The translations under genes were made by a program, and so were the position numbers. Below are positions 1 to 9,089 of a stretch of 21,881 nt of DNA, piece after piece. The first letter of the stretch is position 1, and each line of letters opens with the position of its first letter. Source of the stretch: JBDHRG01 sp039807445 (lineage in GTDB: Bacteria; Pseudomonadota; Gammaproteobacteria; Competibacterales; Competibacteraceae); NCBI GenBank assembly GCA_039807445.1, contig JBDHRG010000047.1:1-21881 (forward strand), read 5' to 3'. Below the pieces are notes generated by a model. It was not told the origin of the DNA. It did no database searches and was given only the letters and a program-made list of their open reading frames with translations.

Positions 1-804
1 GAGGAGCTGGCGGCGCTCGAGACCGATCCGCCGTGCCCGCTGCCGCACATCGAGCTCAGACGCGGCGCCGGCGCCTACGTCTGCGGCGAAGAGTCGGCGA
101 TGATCGAGTCGCTCGAGGGCAAGCGCGGCATGCCGCGGCTGCGCCCGCCGTACGTGGCCGAAGTCGGGCTGTTCGGCCGCCCGACGCTCGAGCACAACGG
201 CGAGACGCTGTACTGGGTACGCGAGCTGGTGGAGCGGGGGCCGGAGTGGTTCGCTGGCCAGGGCCGCCACGGCCGCCGGGGCTTGCGGCGCTACTCGCTG
301 TCGGGGCGCGTCAACCGCCCCGGCGTGCACCTGGCGCCGGCCGGCATCACGGTGAAGGAGCTGATCGAGGAGTACGGCGGCGGCATGCTGCCGGGGCACA
401 GCTTCTATGCCTACTTCCCCGGCGGCGCCTCGGGCGGCATCCTGCCCGCCGCGCTCGGCGACATCCCGCTCGACTTCGACACGCTGCAGCCCCACGGCTG
501 CTTCATCGGCTCGGCGGCGGTGATCGTGCTGTCCGACCACGACAAGGTGCGCGACGCGGCGCTGAACGCGATGCGCTTCTTCGCGCACGAATCGTGCGGC
601 CAGTGCACGCCGTGCCGCGTCGGCACCGCCAAGGCGGCGGAGCTGATGGCCGCGCCGCGCTGGGACGCCGCGCTGCTCGAAGACCTGGCACAAGTGATGG
701 TCGACGCCTCGATCTGCGGCCTCGGCCAGGCGGCGCCGAACCCGCTGCGCTGCGCGCTGAAATACTTCCCGCACGAATTCCCCGAGCTCCAGGAGGGCTG
801 CTGA
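1..804 (+). CDS. fdsB: NAD-dependent formate dehydrogenase beta subunit (NuoF-like), 5' end missing
   Basis: Frame 1 is open from the first base, so the gene starts before the window; 267 C-terminal residues are visible. This subunit passes electrons from the iron-sulfur chain of the alpha subunit through FMN to NAD+ in the cytoplasm. Visible residues 22-45 carry the NuoF-type FMN/NADH-site signature (GAGAYVCGEESAMIESLEG). Near the C-terminus ESCGQCTPC (C199, C202, C205) plus C239 in SICGLG match the four ligands of the NuoF N3 [4Fe-4S] cluster, and RCALKYFPHEF matches the usual tail. The next gene encodes a formate dehydrogenase alpha subunit and follows after one base, so this is the Fds/Fdh1-type enzyme and not complex I. 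Whether a NuoE-like domain is fused to the N-terminus, as in some family members, cannot be seen. Confidence 0.93.
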   Translation, partial: EELAALETDPPCPLPHIELRRGAGAYVCGEESAMIESLEGKRGMPRLRPPYVAEVGLFGRPTLEHNGETLYWVRELVERGPEWFAGQGRHGRRGLRRYSLSGRVNRPGVHLAPAGITVKELIEEYGGGMLPGHSFYAYFPGGASGGILPAALGDIPLDFDTLQPHGCFIGSAAVIVLSDHDKVRDAALNAMRFFAHESCGQCTPCRVGTAKAAELMAAPRWDAALLEDLAQVMVDASICGLGQAAPNPLRCALKYFPHEFPELQEGC

Positions 805-805
805 G

Positions 806-3544
806 ATGGCTGCCATGCTCGACGACGACCGCATTCCCTTCGCACTCGACGGCCGCCCGCTCGAGGCGCTCGCAGGCGAGACCATCCTGCAGGCCGCGGC
901 CCGCACCGGCATCGAGATCCCGCACCTGTGCTACACGGACGGGCTGCGCCCCGACGGCAATTGCCGCGCCTGCGTGGTCGAGATCGACGGCGAGCGCACG
1001 CTCGCGCCTTCGTGCTGCCGCCATCCGAAGGCTGGCATGCAGGTCAGCGCCGCGAGCCCGCGCGCGCGCCAGGCGCAGCGCATGGTGCTCGAGCTGCTGA
1101 AGTCCGATGTCGCGCCCACACCCCATACCCGCGACTCCGAGCTGGACCACTGGGCCGGACGGCTCGGCGTCGGCACGCCGCGCTTCGCGCCGAGCCGCCG
1201 CCAGCCGGCAGCCGACGTCTCGCACCCGGCGATCGCGGTCAACCTCGACGCCTGCATCCAGTGCACGCGCTGCGTGCGCGCCTGCCGCGAGACCCAGGTC
1301 AACGACGTGATCGGCTTCGCCCATCGCGGCCACGGCGCGCAGATCGTGTTCGACCTCGGCGACCCGATGGGGACGAGCTCGTGCGTCGGCTGCGGCGAAT
1401 GCGTGCAGGCCTGCCCGACCGGCGCGCTCAGCCCGGCCAGGGGCGTGGCGCTGGTCGTTCCCGACAGGACGGTCGACTCGGTCTGTCCGTACTGCGGCGT
1501 CGGCTGCCAGCTCACCTACCACGTCAAGGACAACACCCTGGTGCGTGTCGAGGGCCGCGACGGCCCAGCCAACCACGGCCGGCTGTGCGTCAAGGGCCGC
1601 TACGGCTTCGACTACGTCCACCATCCCGAGCGCATCACCCGGCCGTTGATCCGCAAGCCCGGCGTGGCCAAGACGCTCGAGGGCTTCGATCCGGCGAGAC
1701 CGGAGCGCTACTTCCGCGAAGCCTCGTGGGACGAAGCGCTCGACCTGGCCGCGGGCCGGTTGCGCGAGCTCAGGGATACGCACGGCCCGCGGGCGCTGGC
1801 CGGCTTCGGTTCGGCCAAGGGCTCGAACGAAGAGGCCTACCTGTTCCAGAAGCTGGTGCGCACGGGGTTCGGCTCGAACAACGTCGACCACTGCACGCGG
1901 CTGTGCCACGCCTCCTCGGTCGCGGCGCTGCTCGAGGGCATCGGTTCGGGCGCGGTGTCGAACCCGGTCGCCGACGTCGCCGAGGCCGAGGTCATCGTCG
2001 TGATCGGCGCCAACCCGACCGTCAACCACCCGGTCGCGGCCAGCTTCATCAAGAACGCCGCCAAGGCCGGCAAGACGCTGATCCTGATGGACCCCCGGCG
2101 CACCGAGCTGGCGCGCCACGCGAAGTACGTCCTGCAGTTCAAGCCCGACAGCGATGTCGCGATGCTGAACGCGCTGCTGCACGTGATCGTCGAGGAAGGG
2201 CTCCACGACGAGGGCTTCGTGCGCAGCCGCACCGAAGACTTCGAGGCGCTGAAAGCCCGGGTCGCCGGCTTCAGCCCCGAGGCGATGGAGCCGGTGTGCG
2301 GCATCCCGGCCGAGACCTTGCGCGAAGTCGCGCGGGTCTACGCCAGGTCCAGAGGCTCGATGATCTTCTGGGGCATGGGCGTCTCGCAACACGTGCACGG
2401 CACCGACAACGCCCGCTGCCTGATCGCGCTGGCGCTGGCCACCGGCCAGATCGGTCGCCCGGGCACCGGGCTGCACCCGCTGCGCGGCCAGAACAACGTC
2501 CAGGGGGCCTCGGATGCGGGGCTGATCCCGATGGTGTTCCCCGACTACCAGCGCGTCGACGACGCCGGCGTGCGCGCCCGGTTCGAGGTGCTGTGGGGCG
2601 CGGCGCTCGACCCGCAGCCGGGGCTGACCGTGGTCGAGATCATGCACGCCGCGCTCGAAGGCTCGATCCGCGGCATGTACATCATGGGCGAAAATCCGGC
2701 GATGTCGGACCCGGACCTCAACCACGCCCGCGCCGCGCTCGCCGCGCTCGAGCACCTGGTGGTGCAGGATCTGTTCCTGACCGAAACGGCCGCTTACGCC
2801 GACGTGGTGCTGCCGGCCAGCGCCTTCCCCGAGAAGACCGGCACCTTCACCAACACCGACCGCCGCGTCCAGCTCGGCCGCCAGGCGCTGACCCCGCCCG
2901 GCGAAGCCCGGCAGGATCTGTGGATCGTGCAGCAGATGGCGCAACGCCTCGGCTGCACCTGGACTTACGCCGGGCCGCGCGAAGTGTTCGCCGAGCTGCG
3001 CCAGGCGATGCCCTCGATCGCCGGCATCACCTGGGAGCGGCTCGAAGCCGAGGGCTCGGTGACCTATCCCTGCGAGCGCGAAGGCGACCCGGGCGAGCCG
3101 GTGATCTTCACCGAGCACTTCCCGACCCGCAGCGGCAAGGCGCGCTTCGTGCCGGCGGCGCTGGTGCCGGCGGCCGAGCGTCCCGACGCCGACTATCCCT
3201 TCGTGCTGATCACCGGGCGCCAGCTCGAGCACTGGCACACCGGCAGCATGACGCGCCGCACGCGCGTGCTCGACGCGATCGAGGGCTTCCCGGTGGTCAC
3301 CGTCCACCCCGACGACCTGGCCGCGCTCGGCGGGCGCGAAGGTGCGCCGATCACGGTCAGCTCGCGCCGCGGGGCGCTGAGCGCGCACGCGCGCATCGAC
3401 CCCGGCTTGCAGCGCGGCGAAGTGTTCATCCCGTTCTGCTATGTCGAGGCGGCGGCCAACCTGTTGACCAACGACGCGCTCGACCCCTTCGGCAAGATCC
3501 CGGAGTTCAAGTACTGCGCGGTACGCCTGAGCCTGCCGACGTAG
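806..3544 (+). CDS. fdsA: Formate dehydrogenase alpha subunit (molybdopterin, iron-sulfur)
   Basis: 912 residues; oxidises formate to CO2 at a bis-MGD Mo/W centre and feeds electrons to FdsB. AGGAGG at 791-796, inside the end of fdsB, supports the ATG at 806. Domains in order: N-terminal [2Fe-2S] ferredoxin domain (C42, C53, C56, C70); two [4Fe-4S] ferredoxin motifs (C150/153/156/160 and C193/196/199/203); the molybdopterin-oxidoreductase [4Fe-4S] motif (C227, C230, C234, C261) with K263 just after; the catalytic Cys-His pair C367-H368 in RLCHASSV, so it is a cysteine and not a selenocysteine enzyme; and a C-terminal dinucleotide-binding domain from about residue 795. The NuoG-type His-Cys3 cluster is not apparent: around H107 (PHTRDSELDHWAG) no cysteine is present. 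No fdsD/fdhD-like gene follows; ndk comes next after 173 bases. Confidence 0.94.
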   Translation: MAAMLDDDRIPFALDGRPLEALAGETILQAAARTGIEIPHLCYTDGLRPDGNCRACVVEIDGERTLAPSCCRHPKAGMQVSAASPRARQAQRMVLELLKSDVAPTPHTRDSELDHWAGRLGVGTPRFAPSRRQPAADVSHPAIAVNLDACIQCTRCVRACRETQVNDVIGFAHRGHGAQIVFDLGDPMGTSSCVGCGECVQACPTGALSPARGVALVVPDRTVDSVCPYCGVGCQLTYHVKDNTLVRVEGRDGPANHGRLCVKGRYGFDYVHHPERITRPLIRKPGVAKTLEGFDPARPERYFREASWDEALDLAAGRLRELRDTHGPRALAGFGSAKGSNEEAYLFQKLVRTGFGSNNVDHCTRLCHASSVAALLEGIGSGAVSNPVADVAEAEVIVVIGANPTVNHPVAASFIKNAAKAGKTLILMDPRRTELARHAKYVLQFKPDSDVAMLNALLHVIVEEGLHDEGFVRSRTEDFEALKARVAGFSPEAMEPVCGIPAETLREVARVYARSRGSMIFWGMGVSQHVHGTDNARCLIALALATGQIGRPGTGLHPLRGQNNVQGASDAGLIPMVFPDYQRVDDAGVRARFEVLWGAALDPQPGLTVVEIMHAALEGSIRGMYIMGENPAMSDPDLNHARAALAALEHLVVQDLFLTETAAYADVVLPASAFPEKTGTFTNTDRRVQLGRQALTPPGEARQDLWIVQQMAQRLGCTWTYAGPREVFAELRQAMPSIAGITWERLEAEGSVTYPCEREGDPGEPVIFTEHFPTRSGKARFVPAALVPAAERPDADYPFVLITGRQLEHWHTGSMTRRTRVLDAIEGFPVVTVHPDDLAALGGREGAPITVSSRRGALSAHARIDPGLQRGEVFIPFCYVEAAANLLTNDALDPFGKIPEFKYCAVRLSLPT

Positions 3545-3548
3545 GCGG

Positions 3549-3603
3549 GTGCTGCGTGACCCGTGCTGCGCGGGGCGCTCCAAGCGTCTCGCGCACGCAG
3601 CAC
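3549..3603 (+). repeat. Long inverted repeat after the formate dehydrogenase operon
   Basis: A perfect 10-base inverted repeat, GTGCTGCGTG (3549-3558) and CACGCAGCAC (3594-3603), encloses a 35-base loop. A second copy of GTGCTGCG (3563-3570) inside the loop could compete for the same right arm, and TGCGCG (3567-3572) can pair with CGCGCA (3590-3595). It begins 4 bases after the fdsA stop. With no T-run it is not a classical intrinsic terminator, but it could end or stabilise the fds transcript. Confidence 0.5.
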
Positions 3604-3616
3604 GCTATCCCCCGCG

Positions 3617-3645
3617 TTGCCCGGATGCGGCGATATCGCTACACT
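3617..3645 (+). promoter_or_regulatory. Candidate sigma70 promoter for ndk
   Basis: TTGCCC (3617-3622) and TACACT (3640-3645) are separated by 17 bases, each matching four of six consensus positions, in the gap between fdsA and ndk. Transcription would start near 3652, about 65 bases before the ndk ATG. The local sequence is richer in A/T than its surroundings. This rests on pattern only. Confidence 0.5.
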
Positions 3646-3717
3646 TCCGCGACTTCTAAATGCCGCCCCACGCGGGCGTCCCGCTGCTTCATCGATCCGA
3701 CTACCCGGAGACCCCGC

Positions 3718-4146
3718 ATGGCCGTTGAACGCACGCTTTCGATCATCAAGCCCGACGCCGTCGCCAAGAACGTGATCGGGCAGATCTATGCCCGCTTCGA
3801 AGCCGCGGGCCTGCAGATCGTCGCCGCGAAGATGGCGCAGCTGAGCCGCGAACAGGCCGAAGCTTTCTATGCGGTGCACAAGGAGCGCCCGTTCTACACC
3901 GACCTGGTGAACTTCATGGTCTCGGGTCCGGTCATGATCCAGGTGCTGGAAGGCGAGAACGCCATTCTCAAGAACCGCGAGCTGATGGGCGCCACCGACC
4001 CGAAGAAGGCCGAGGCCGGCACCATCCGTGCCGACTTCGCCGACTCGGTCGACGCCAACGCCGTGCATGGCTCGGACGCGCCGGAAACCGCCGCGGTCGA
4101 GATCGCGTTCTTCTTCGGCAAGGACGGCGTCTGCCCCCGCACGTAA
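3718..4146 (+). CDS. ndk: Nucleoside diphosphate kinase
   Basis: 142 residues, the normal family length (E. coli 143). It transfers the gamma phosphate from ATP to nucleoside diphosphates through a phosphohistidine, balancing the NTP and dNTP pools in the cytoplasm. The N-terminus ERTLSIIKPDAV and the active-site segment NAVHGSDAPETA, with catalytic H117, are intact. GGAG at 3707-3710 lies seven bases before the ATG. The open frame extends far upstream through fdsA, but that part is a shadow; the RBS and the conserved N-terminus fix the start. It stands first in the core block, 39 bases before rlmN. Confidence 0.98.
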   Translation: MAVERTLSIIKPDAVAKNVIGQIYARFEAAGLQIVAAKMAQLSREQAEAFYAVHKERPFYTDLVNFMVSGPVMIQVLEGENAILKNRELMGATDPKKAEAGTIRADFADSVDANAVHGSDAPETAAVEIAFFFGKDGVCPRT

Positions 4147-4185
4147 GCCGACAGGGAAGCGGCCACGACGACTGGTAAGCAAGCG

Positions 4186-5300
<1,115 letters not shown>

Positions 5301-5304
<4 letters not shown>

Positions 5305-6113
5305 GGGGCGTCGTCCGCAGCCTTTTGTTCGCGCTGCTCGCCACCGGCGCTGCCGGCTGCGGCTCGCTGGCCTCGCTGTGGGGCGGGGGCGACAAGGCGG
5401 ACGGCGCGAGCTCGATCGAACCCGCGCCGCCGGCGCGCATCGAGATCGACCGTGCCGAGGCGGCCAGGCTGAACCTGCAGCTCGGCATCGGCTACATCCG
5501 CTCCGGACAGTATGCGGTCGCGCTCGACAAGCTGAAGAAGTCGCTCGAGTACAACGACGATTCGGCCGAGGCGCACAACGCCATCGGCCTGGTGTACGAA
5601 GAGTTGCGCGACTACCCCGAAGCCGAGCGCCACTACGCGCAGGCCGTTGCGCTGAAGCCCGGCTACCAGGCCGCGCGCGCCAACCTCGCGCGCTTCCAGT
5701 GCGCCCGTGGTCGCGGCGAAGAGGGCGAACAGCGCTTCCTGGCGCTGGCGACCGATCCCGGCAGCGATGCTCCCGAAGCGATGTACGTCGAAGCGGCGAT
5801 CTGCGCCAGGAGCGCCGGCGCACCGGCGCGCGCCGAGGCGGACTTGCGCAGGGCGCTGGAGCTGAGCCCCGATTACCCGCGCGCGCTCTACGAGTCGGCG
5901 GCGCTCGATTATGCGCAGCGGCGCTACGAATCGGCGCGCGCCACGCTCGCGCGGCTGTTCGCCGTCAACGGCCCGAGCCCGGCGAGCCTGCTGCTCGCGA
6001 TCCGCGTCGAGGATGCCCTCGGCGACGGGGCGCTGCGCCGCGACTATGCGCAACAACTCCTGAGCCGCTTCGGCAACTCGCCCGAGGCGCGCGAGCTGGG
6101 CCTGTCCCGATGA
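5301..6113 (+). CDS. pilW: Type IV pilus biogenesis/stability lipoprotein PilW (PilF), TPR protein
   Basis: 270 residues. The N-terminus is a lipoprotein signal peptide ending in a lipobox (AAGC, lipidated C20), so the product should be anchored in the outer membrane. The rest is made of tetratricopeptide repeats from about residue 48 onward (for example LGIGYIRSGQYAVALDKLKK and AEAHNAIGLVYEELRDYPEA). Family members act as pilotins that localise or multimerise the PilQ secretin. The assignment rests on the lipobox-plus-TPR architecture, the length and the conserved position between rlmN and rodZ. The ATG overlaps the rlmN stop and the stop overlaps the rodZ start, suggesting coupled translation. 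No other pilus genes are in the window. Confidence 0.88.
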
Positions 6114-7066
6114 CGATGCAAGAGACGACCGTACAGCAGGATTCCTCCACGCTCGGCGCAGACCTGGCGCGCGCGCGTGCTGCCCGCGGCTGGGACGTGC
6201 ACGAGGCGGCCCAGCGCACCGGGCTCGCCGCGAAGATCGTCGCCGGGCTCGAGGCCGACGCCTTCGCCGAGCTCGGCGCGCCGGTGTTCGTGCGCGGCTA
6301 CGTGCTGCGCTACGCGCGCGCGCTCGGCCTGGCCGAAGCGCCGGTGCTCGAGCGCTTCCGCGCGCTCGGCCTGAGCGAGCTGCCGCCGATCAAGCTCGAT
6401 CACCGCGAGCTGCCCGCGGCCGGACCGCGGCCGCCGCGCAGCCTGCGCCCGCTCGCCTATGTGCTGCTGTTCGCGGTGCTGGGCTACGCCGCGTGGCGCG
6501 GCGTCGAGACGCTGTCGGGCCGCTTCGACCTGTCCGGCATCGGCACCCTCGGCAGCCAGGGCGACAGCCGCCAGACGCTGGCACTACCGAACCAGCAGAG
6601 GCCGGCCGAGCCGACGGCGCAAACCGCGCCGCCGGCGGCCGTGCCGCCGGCACCCGAGCCGGTCGCGACGGCATCGCCGGGCACGCCGCCCCCGGTCGCC
6701 ACGCCCCAGTTCGCTGCCCCCCAGGCGGCTGCGCCGTCCGCGCCGGTGCCGGTGCCCGAACCGCCGGCACCGACGGCGGCGATCGAAGCGCCTGCTGCGC
6801 CTGCGCCGGCAGCGGTCGGCGAGGCGCGGCTCGAGGTCGTCTTCGACGACGACTCCTGGGTCGAGATCAAGGATGCCGAGGGCAAGGTCCTGCTGAGCGG
6901 CATCATCCGCAAGGGCAGTAACCGGCCGCTGGCCGGCCGCGCGCCGTTCCAGGTCAAGCTCGGCAATGCCCAGGCGGTCAAACTCAAGCTCGACGGCGCC
7001 GACGTCGATCCGGCGGTGTACCTGCCCAAGCGCGGCAGCGTCAGCCGCTTCACGCTCGGCCAGTAG
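6110..7066 (+). CDS. rodZ: Cytoskeleton protein RodZ (HTH plus DUF4115)
   Basis: 318 residues. An N-terminal cytoplasmic helix-turn-helix domain (about 13-85, LGADLARARAARGWDVHEAA) is followed by one transmembrane helix (about 112-130), a long Pro/Ala-rich periplasmic linker (about 160-236) and a C-terminal DUF4115 beta domain (about 238-315, with DDSWVEIKDAEGKVL). This is the RodZ layout; RodZ links MreB filaments to the elongation machinery. The ATG at 6110 overlaps the pilW stop (ATGA); ATG 6116 is an alternative two codons later. The open frame continues upstream through pilW, but only as a shadow. The gene normally next, ispG, is missing. Confidence 0.92.
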   Translation: MTMQETTVQQDSSTLGADLARARAARGWDVHEAAQRTGLAAKIVAGLEADAFAELGAPVFVRGYVLRYARALGLAEAPVLERFRALGLSELPPIKLDHRELPAAGPRPPRSLRPLAYVLLFAVLGYAAWRGVETLSGRFDLSGIGTLGSQGDSRQTLALPNQQRPAEPTAQTAPPAAVPPAPEPVATASPGTPPPVATPQFAAPQAAAPSAPVPVPEPPAPTAAIEAPAAPAPAAVGEARLEVVFDDDSWVEIKDAEGKVLLSGIIRKGSNRPLAGRAPFQVKLGNAQAVKLKLDGADVDPAVYLPKRGSVSRFTLGQ

Positions 7067-7119
7067 AAACCGCTGCGGTATCGAGCGGCACGGATGCCGG
7101 CCGCTCCATCCCACCCCCG

Positions 7120-7142
7120 CCCTCTCCGCCCCGTGGGGAGGG
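7120..7142 (+). repeat. GC-rich hairpin in the rodZ-hisS gap
   Basis: CCCTCTCC (7120-7127) pairs with GGGGAGGG (7135-7142), eight pairs including one G-U, around a seven-base loop, in the 100-base gap where ispG is usually encoded. The C-run/G-run style resembles dispersed palindromic elements of GC-rich proteobacteria. With no T-run it is not a canonical terminator. It could be a repeat remnant or a leader structure for hisS. Confidence 0.45.
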
Positions 7143-7166
7143 GAACCGAACCGAAGTAACGAGACG

Positions 7167-8441
7167 ATGGCGAAGAATCTGCAGGCGGTACGCGGGATGA
7201 ACGACATCCTGCCCGGCGACTCGGCGCGCTGGGCGGGGCTCGAGGCGGCGGTGCGCGACGTGCTGAGCGGCTACGGCTACAGCGAGATCCGCGTGCCGAT
7301 CGTCGAGAGCACCGCGCTGTTTTGCCGCTCGATCGGCGAAGTCACCGACATCGTCGAAAAAGAGATGTACACCTTCGACGACCGCAACGGCGACAGCCTG
7401 ACGCTGCGCCCCGAAGGCACCGCCGGCACGGTGCGCGCCTGCATCGAGCACGGCCTGCTGCACAACCAGCAGCAGCGCCTGTGGTACTGCGGGCCGATGT
7501 TCCGCCACGAGCGCCCGCAGAAGGGCCGCTACCGCCAGTTCCACCAGATCGGCGCCGAAGTGTTCGGCATGGCCGGCCCGGACATCGACGCCGAAATGAT
7601 CCTGATGACGGCGCGCATCTGGGCGCGCATCGGTTTGCCCGACGTGCGCCTGCAGATCAACTCGCTCGGCTCGGCCGAGGCGCGCGCCGCCTACCGCGGA
7701 ATGCTGGTCGAATACTTCCGCGGCCACCACGAGGTGCTCGACGAAGACAGCCGCCGCCGGCTCGACACCAACCCGCTGCGCATCCTCGACAGCAAGAACC
7801 CGGCGATGAAAGAGGTGGTCGCCGGCGCGCCGCGGCTGATCGACCACCTCGACGCCGGGTCGCGCGCGCACTTCGAGCGGCTGCGGCGCCTGCTCGACGC
7901 CGCCGGGCTGGCCTACGAAGTCAATCCGACGCTGGTGCGCGGCCTCGACTACTACAGCAAGACCGTGTTCGAATGGATCACCGACCGCCTCGGGGCCCAG
8001 GGCACGGTCTGCGCCGGTGGCCGCTACGACGGCCTGGTCGAGCAGCTCGGCGGCCGGGCCACCCCGGCGGTCGGTTTCGCGATGGGGCTCGAGCGCCTGC
8101 TCGGCCTGCTCGAGGGCAGCGCGATCGCGCTGGACACCGCCCCGCACGCCTACCTGGTCGCCGTCGGCGAAGCGGCCGAAGACGCCGCGCTGGTACTGGC
8201 CGAGCGCCTGCGCAGCGAGCTGCCCGGGTTGCGGCTGCTCGCCAACGGCGGCGGCGGCAACTTCAAGAGCCAGCTCAAGCGCGCCGACAAGAGCGGCGCG
8301 GCGCACGCGCTGATCCTCGGCGATGCCGAACTCGCCGCCGGCTGCGTCGGCGTCAAGTCGCTGCGCGAGGACGGCGAACAGGTGACGATCGCGCGCGGGC
8401 AGCTGGCCGCGCATCTGAGCGCCCGGATCGCCGGGCTGTGA
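7167..8441 (+). CDS. hisS: Histidine-tRNA ligase
   Basis: 424 residues, identical in length to the E. coli enzyme; charges tRNA-His with histidine in the cytoplasm as a class II synthetase. Seen: N-terminal KNLQAVRGMNDILPG; TLRPEGTAGTVR (about 79-90); motif 2 with FRHERPQKGRYRQFHQIG (about 112-129); the histidine-specific LVRGLDYYSKTVFEW (about 254-268); and motif 3 from GGRYDGLVEQLGG to GFAMGLERL (about 283-310). The ATG at 7167 is set by the conserved N-terminus. Its ribosome site is poor (GAG at 7161-7163), and the open frame upstream is non-coding. It leads yfgM and bamB. Confidence 0.98.
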   Translation: MAKNLQAVRGMNDILPGDSARWAGLEAAVRDVLSGYGYSEIRVPIVESTALFCRSIGEVTDIVEKEMYTFDDRNGDSLTLRPEGTAGTVRACIEHGLLHNQQQRLWYCGPMFRHERPQKGRYRQFHQIGAEVFGMAGPDIDAEMILMTARIWARIGLPDVRLQINSLGSAEARAAYRGMLVEYFRGHHEVLDEDSRRRLDTNPLRILDSKNPAMKEVVAGAPRLIDHLDAGSRAHFERLRRLLDAAGLAYEVNPTLVRGLDYYSKTVFEWITDRLGAQGTVCAGGRYDGLVEQLGGRATPAVGFAMGLERLLGLLEGSAIALDTAPHAYLVAVGEAAEDAALVLAERLRSELPGLRLLANGGGGNFKSQLKRADKSGAAHALILGDAELAAGCVGVKSLREDGEQVTIARGQLAAHLSARIAGL

Positions 8442-8460
8442 GCTAGCACGGAGCCGCACG

Positions 8461-9087
8461 ATGGAAGACTTCGCGACCGAAGAACAACGGGTCGAGGCGC
8501 TGCGCGACTGGTGGCGGCACAATGCCGGCGGCGTGGTGCTCGGGCTCGCGGCGGCGGTGGCCGCGATCCTCGGCTGGCAGTACTGGCAGGGGCAGCGGGT
8601 CGAGCGCACGCTGGCCGCTTCCGCCGCCTACGACCGCGTCGCCGAGGTGCTGGCCGCCGGCGACAACGCCAAGGTGCGCGAGCAGGGGCAGCTGCTGATC
8701 AACGACCAGCCCGGCTCGAGCTACGCCGTGCTCGCCGCACTGGCGATGGCCAGGGCCGCGCTCGCCGCCGACGATGCGCCGGCGGCGCTCGCGCACCTCG
8801 ACTGGGTCGCCGCCCAGGCGGGGCCGGACGAGTTCAAGGACATCGCCCGCCTGCGCGCGGCGCGCGTGCTCGCCGGCGCCGGCGAGCTCGAGCAGGCGGC
8901 GGCACGCCTCGATGCGGTCAAGGGCCAGGGCTTCGCCGCCGAGCGCGATGAGCTCAGGGGCGACCTCGCCTACGCACGCAAGGACTACGCCCAGGCGCGC
9001 AGCGCCTGGCAGGCGGCGCTCGCCGCCCGCGGCCCCGCCGCCGGCGGCCTGATCAGCCTCAAACTCGACAATCTTCCGGAGACCTGA
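8461..9087 (+). CDS. yfgM: YfgM family periplasmic chaperone-like TPR protein
   Basis: 208 residues (E. coli YfgM 206). The start of the protein is a short acidic cytoplasmic segment, followed by one membrane helix (about 23-42, ending GWQYWQG) and a helical TPR-like periplasmic domain. YfgM works with PpiD near the Sec translocon on outgoing envelope proteins. The identification uses this architecture, the length and the invariant position between hisS and bamB. CGGAG at 8449-8453 precedes the ATG by seven bases, and the gene follows hisS by 19 bases. The sequence is extremely Ala-rich, as expected from the base composition. Confidence 0.9.
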   Translation: MEDFATEEQRVEALRDWWRHNAGGVVLGLAAAVAAILGWQYWQGQRVERTLAASAAYDRVAEVLAAGDNAKVREQGQLLINDQPGSSYAVLAALAMARAALAADDAPAALAHLDWVAAQAGPDEFKDIARLRAARVLAGAGELEQAAARLDAVKGQGFAAERDELRGDLAYARKDYAQARSAWQAALAARGPAAGGLISLKLDNLPET

Positions 9088-9089
9088 GG

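Noticed and set aside
503..3583. Long minus-strand open frame (1026 codons) opposite fdsB/fdsA
   Set aside because: It has no recognisable domain, is Arg/Ala/Val/Gly/Asp-rich as expected from antisense GC-rich codons, and lies opposite a clearly real gene with cofactor motifs.
928..3717. Upstream extension of the ndk reading frame
   Set aside because: It runs through fdsA in another frame and yields an Arg-rich pseudo-protein; Ndk has a conserved N-terminus and RBS at 3718.
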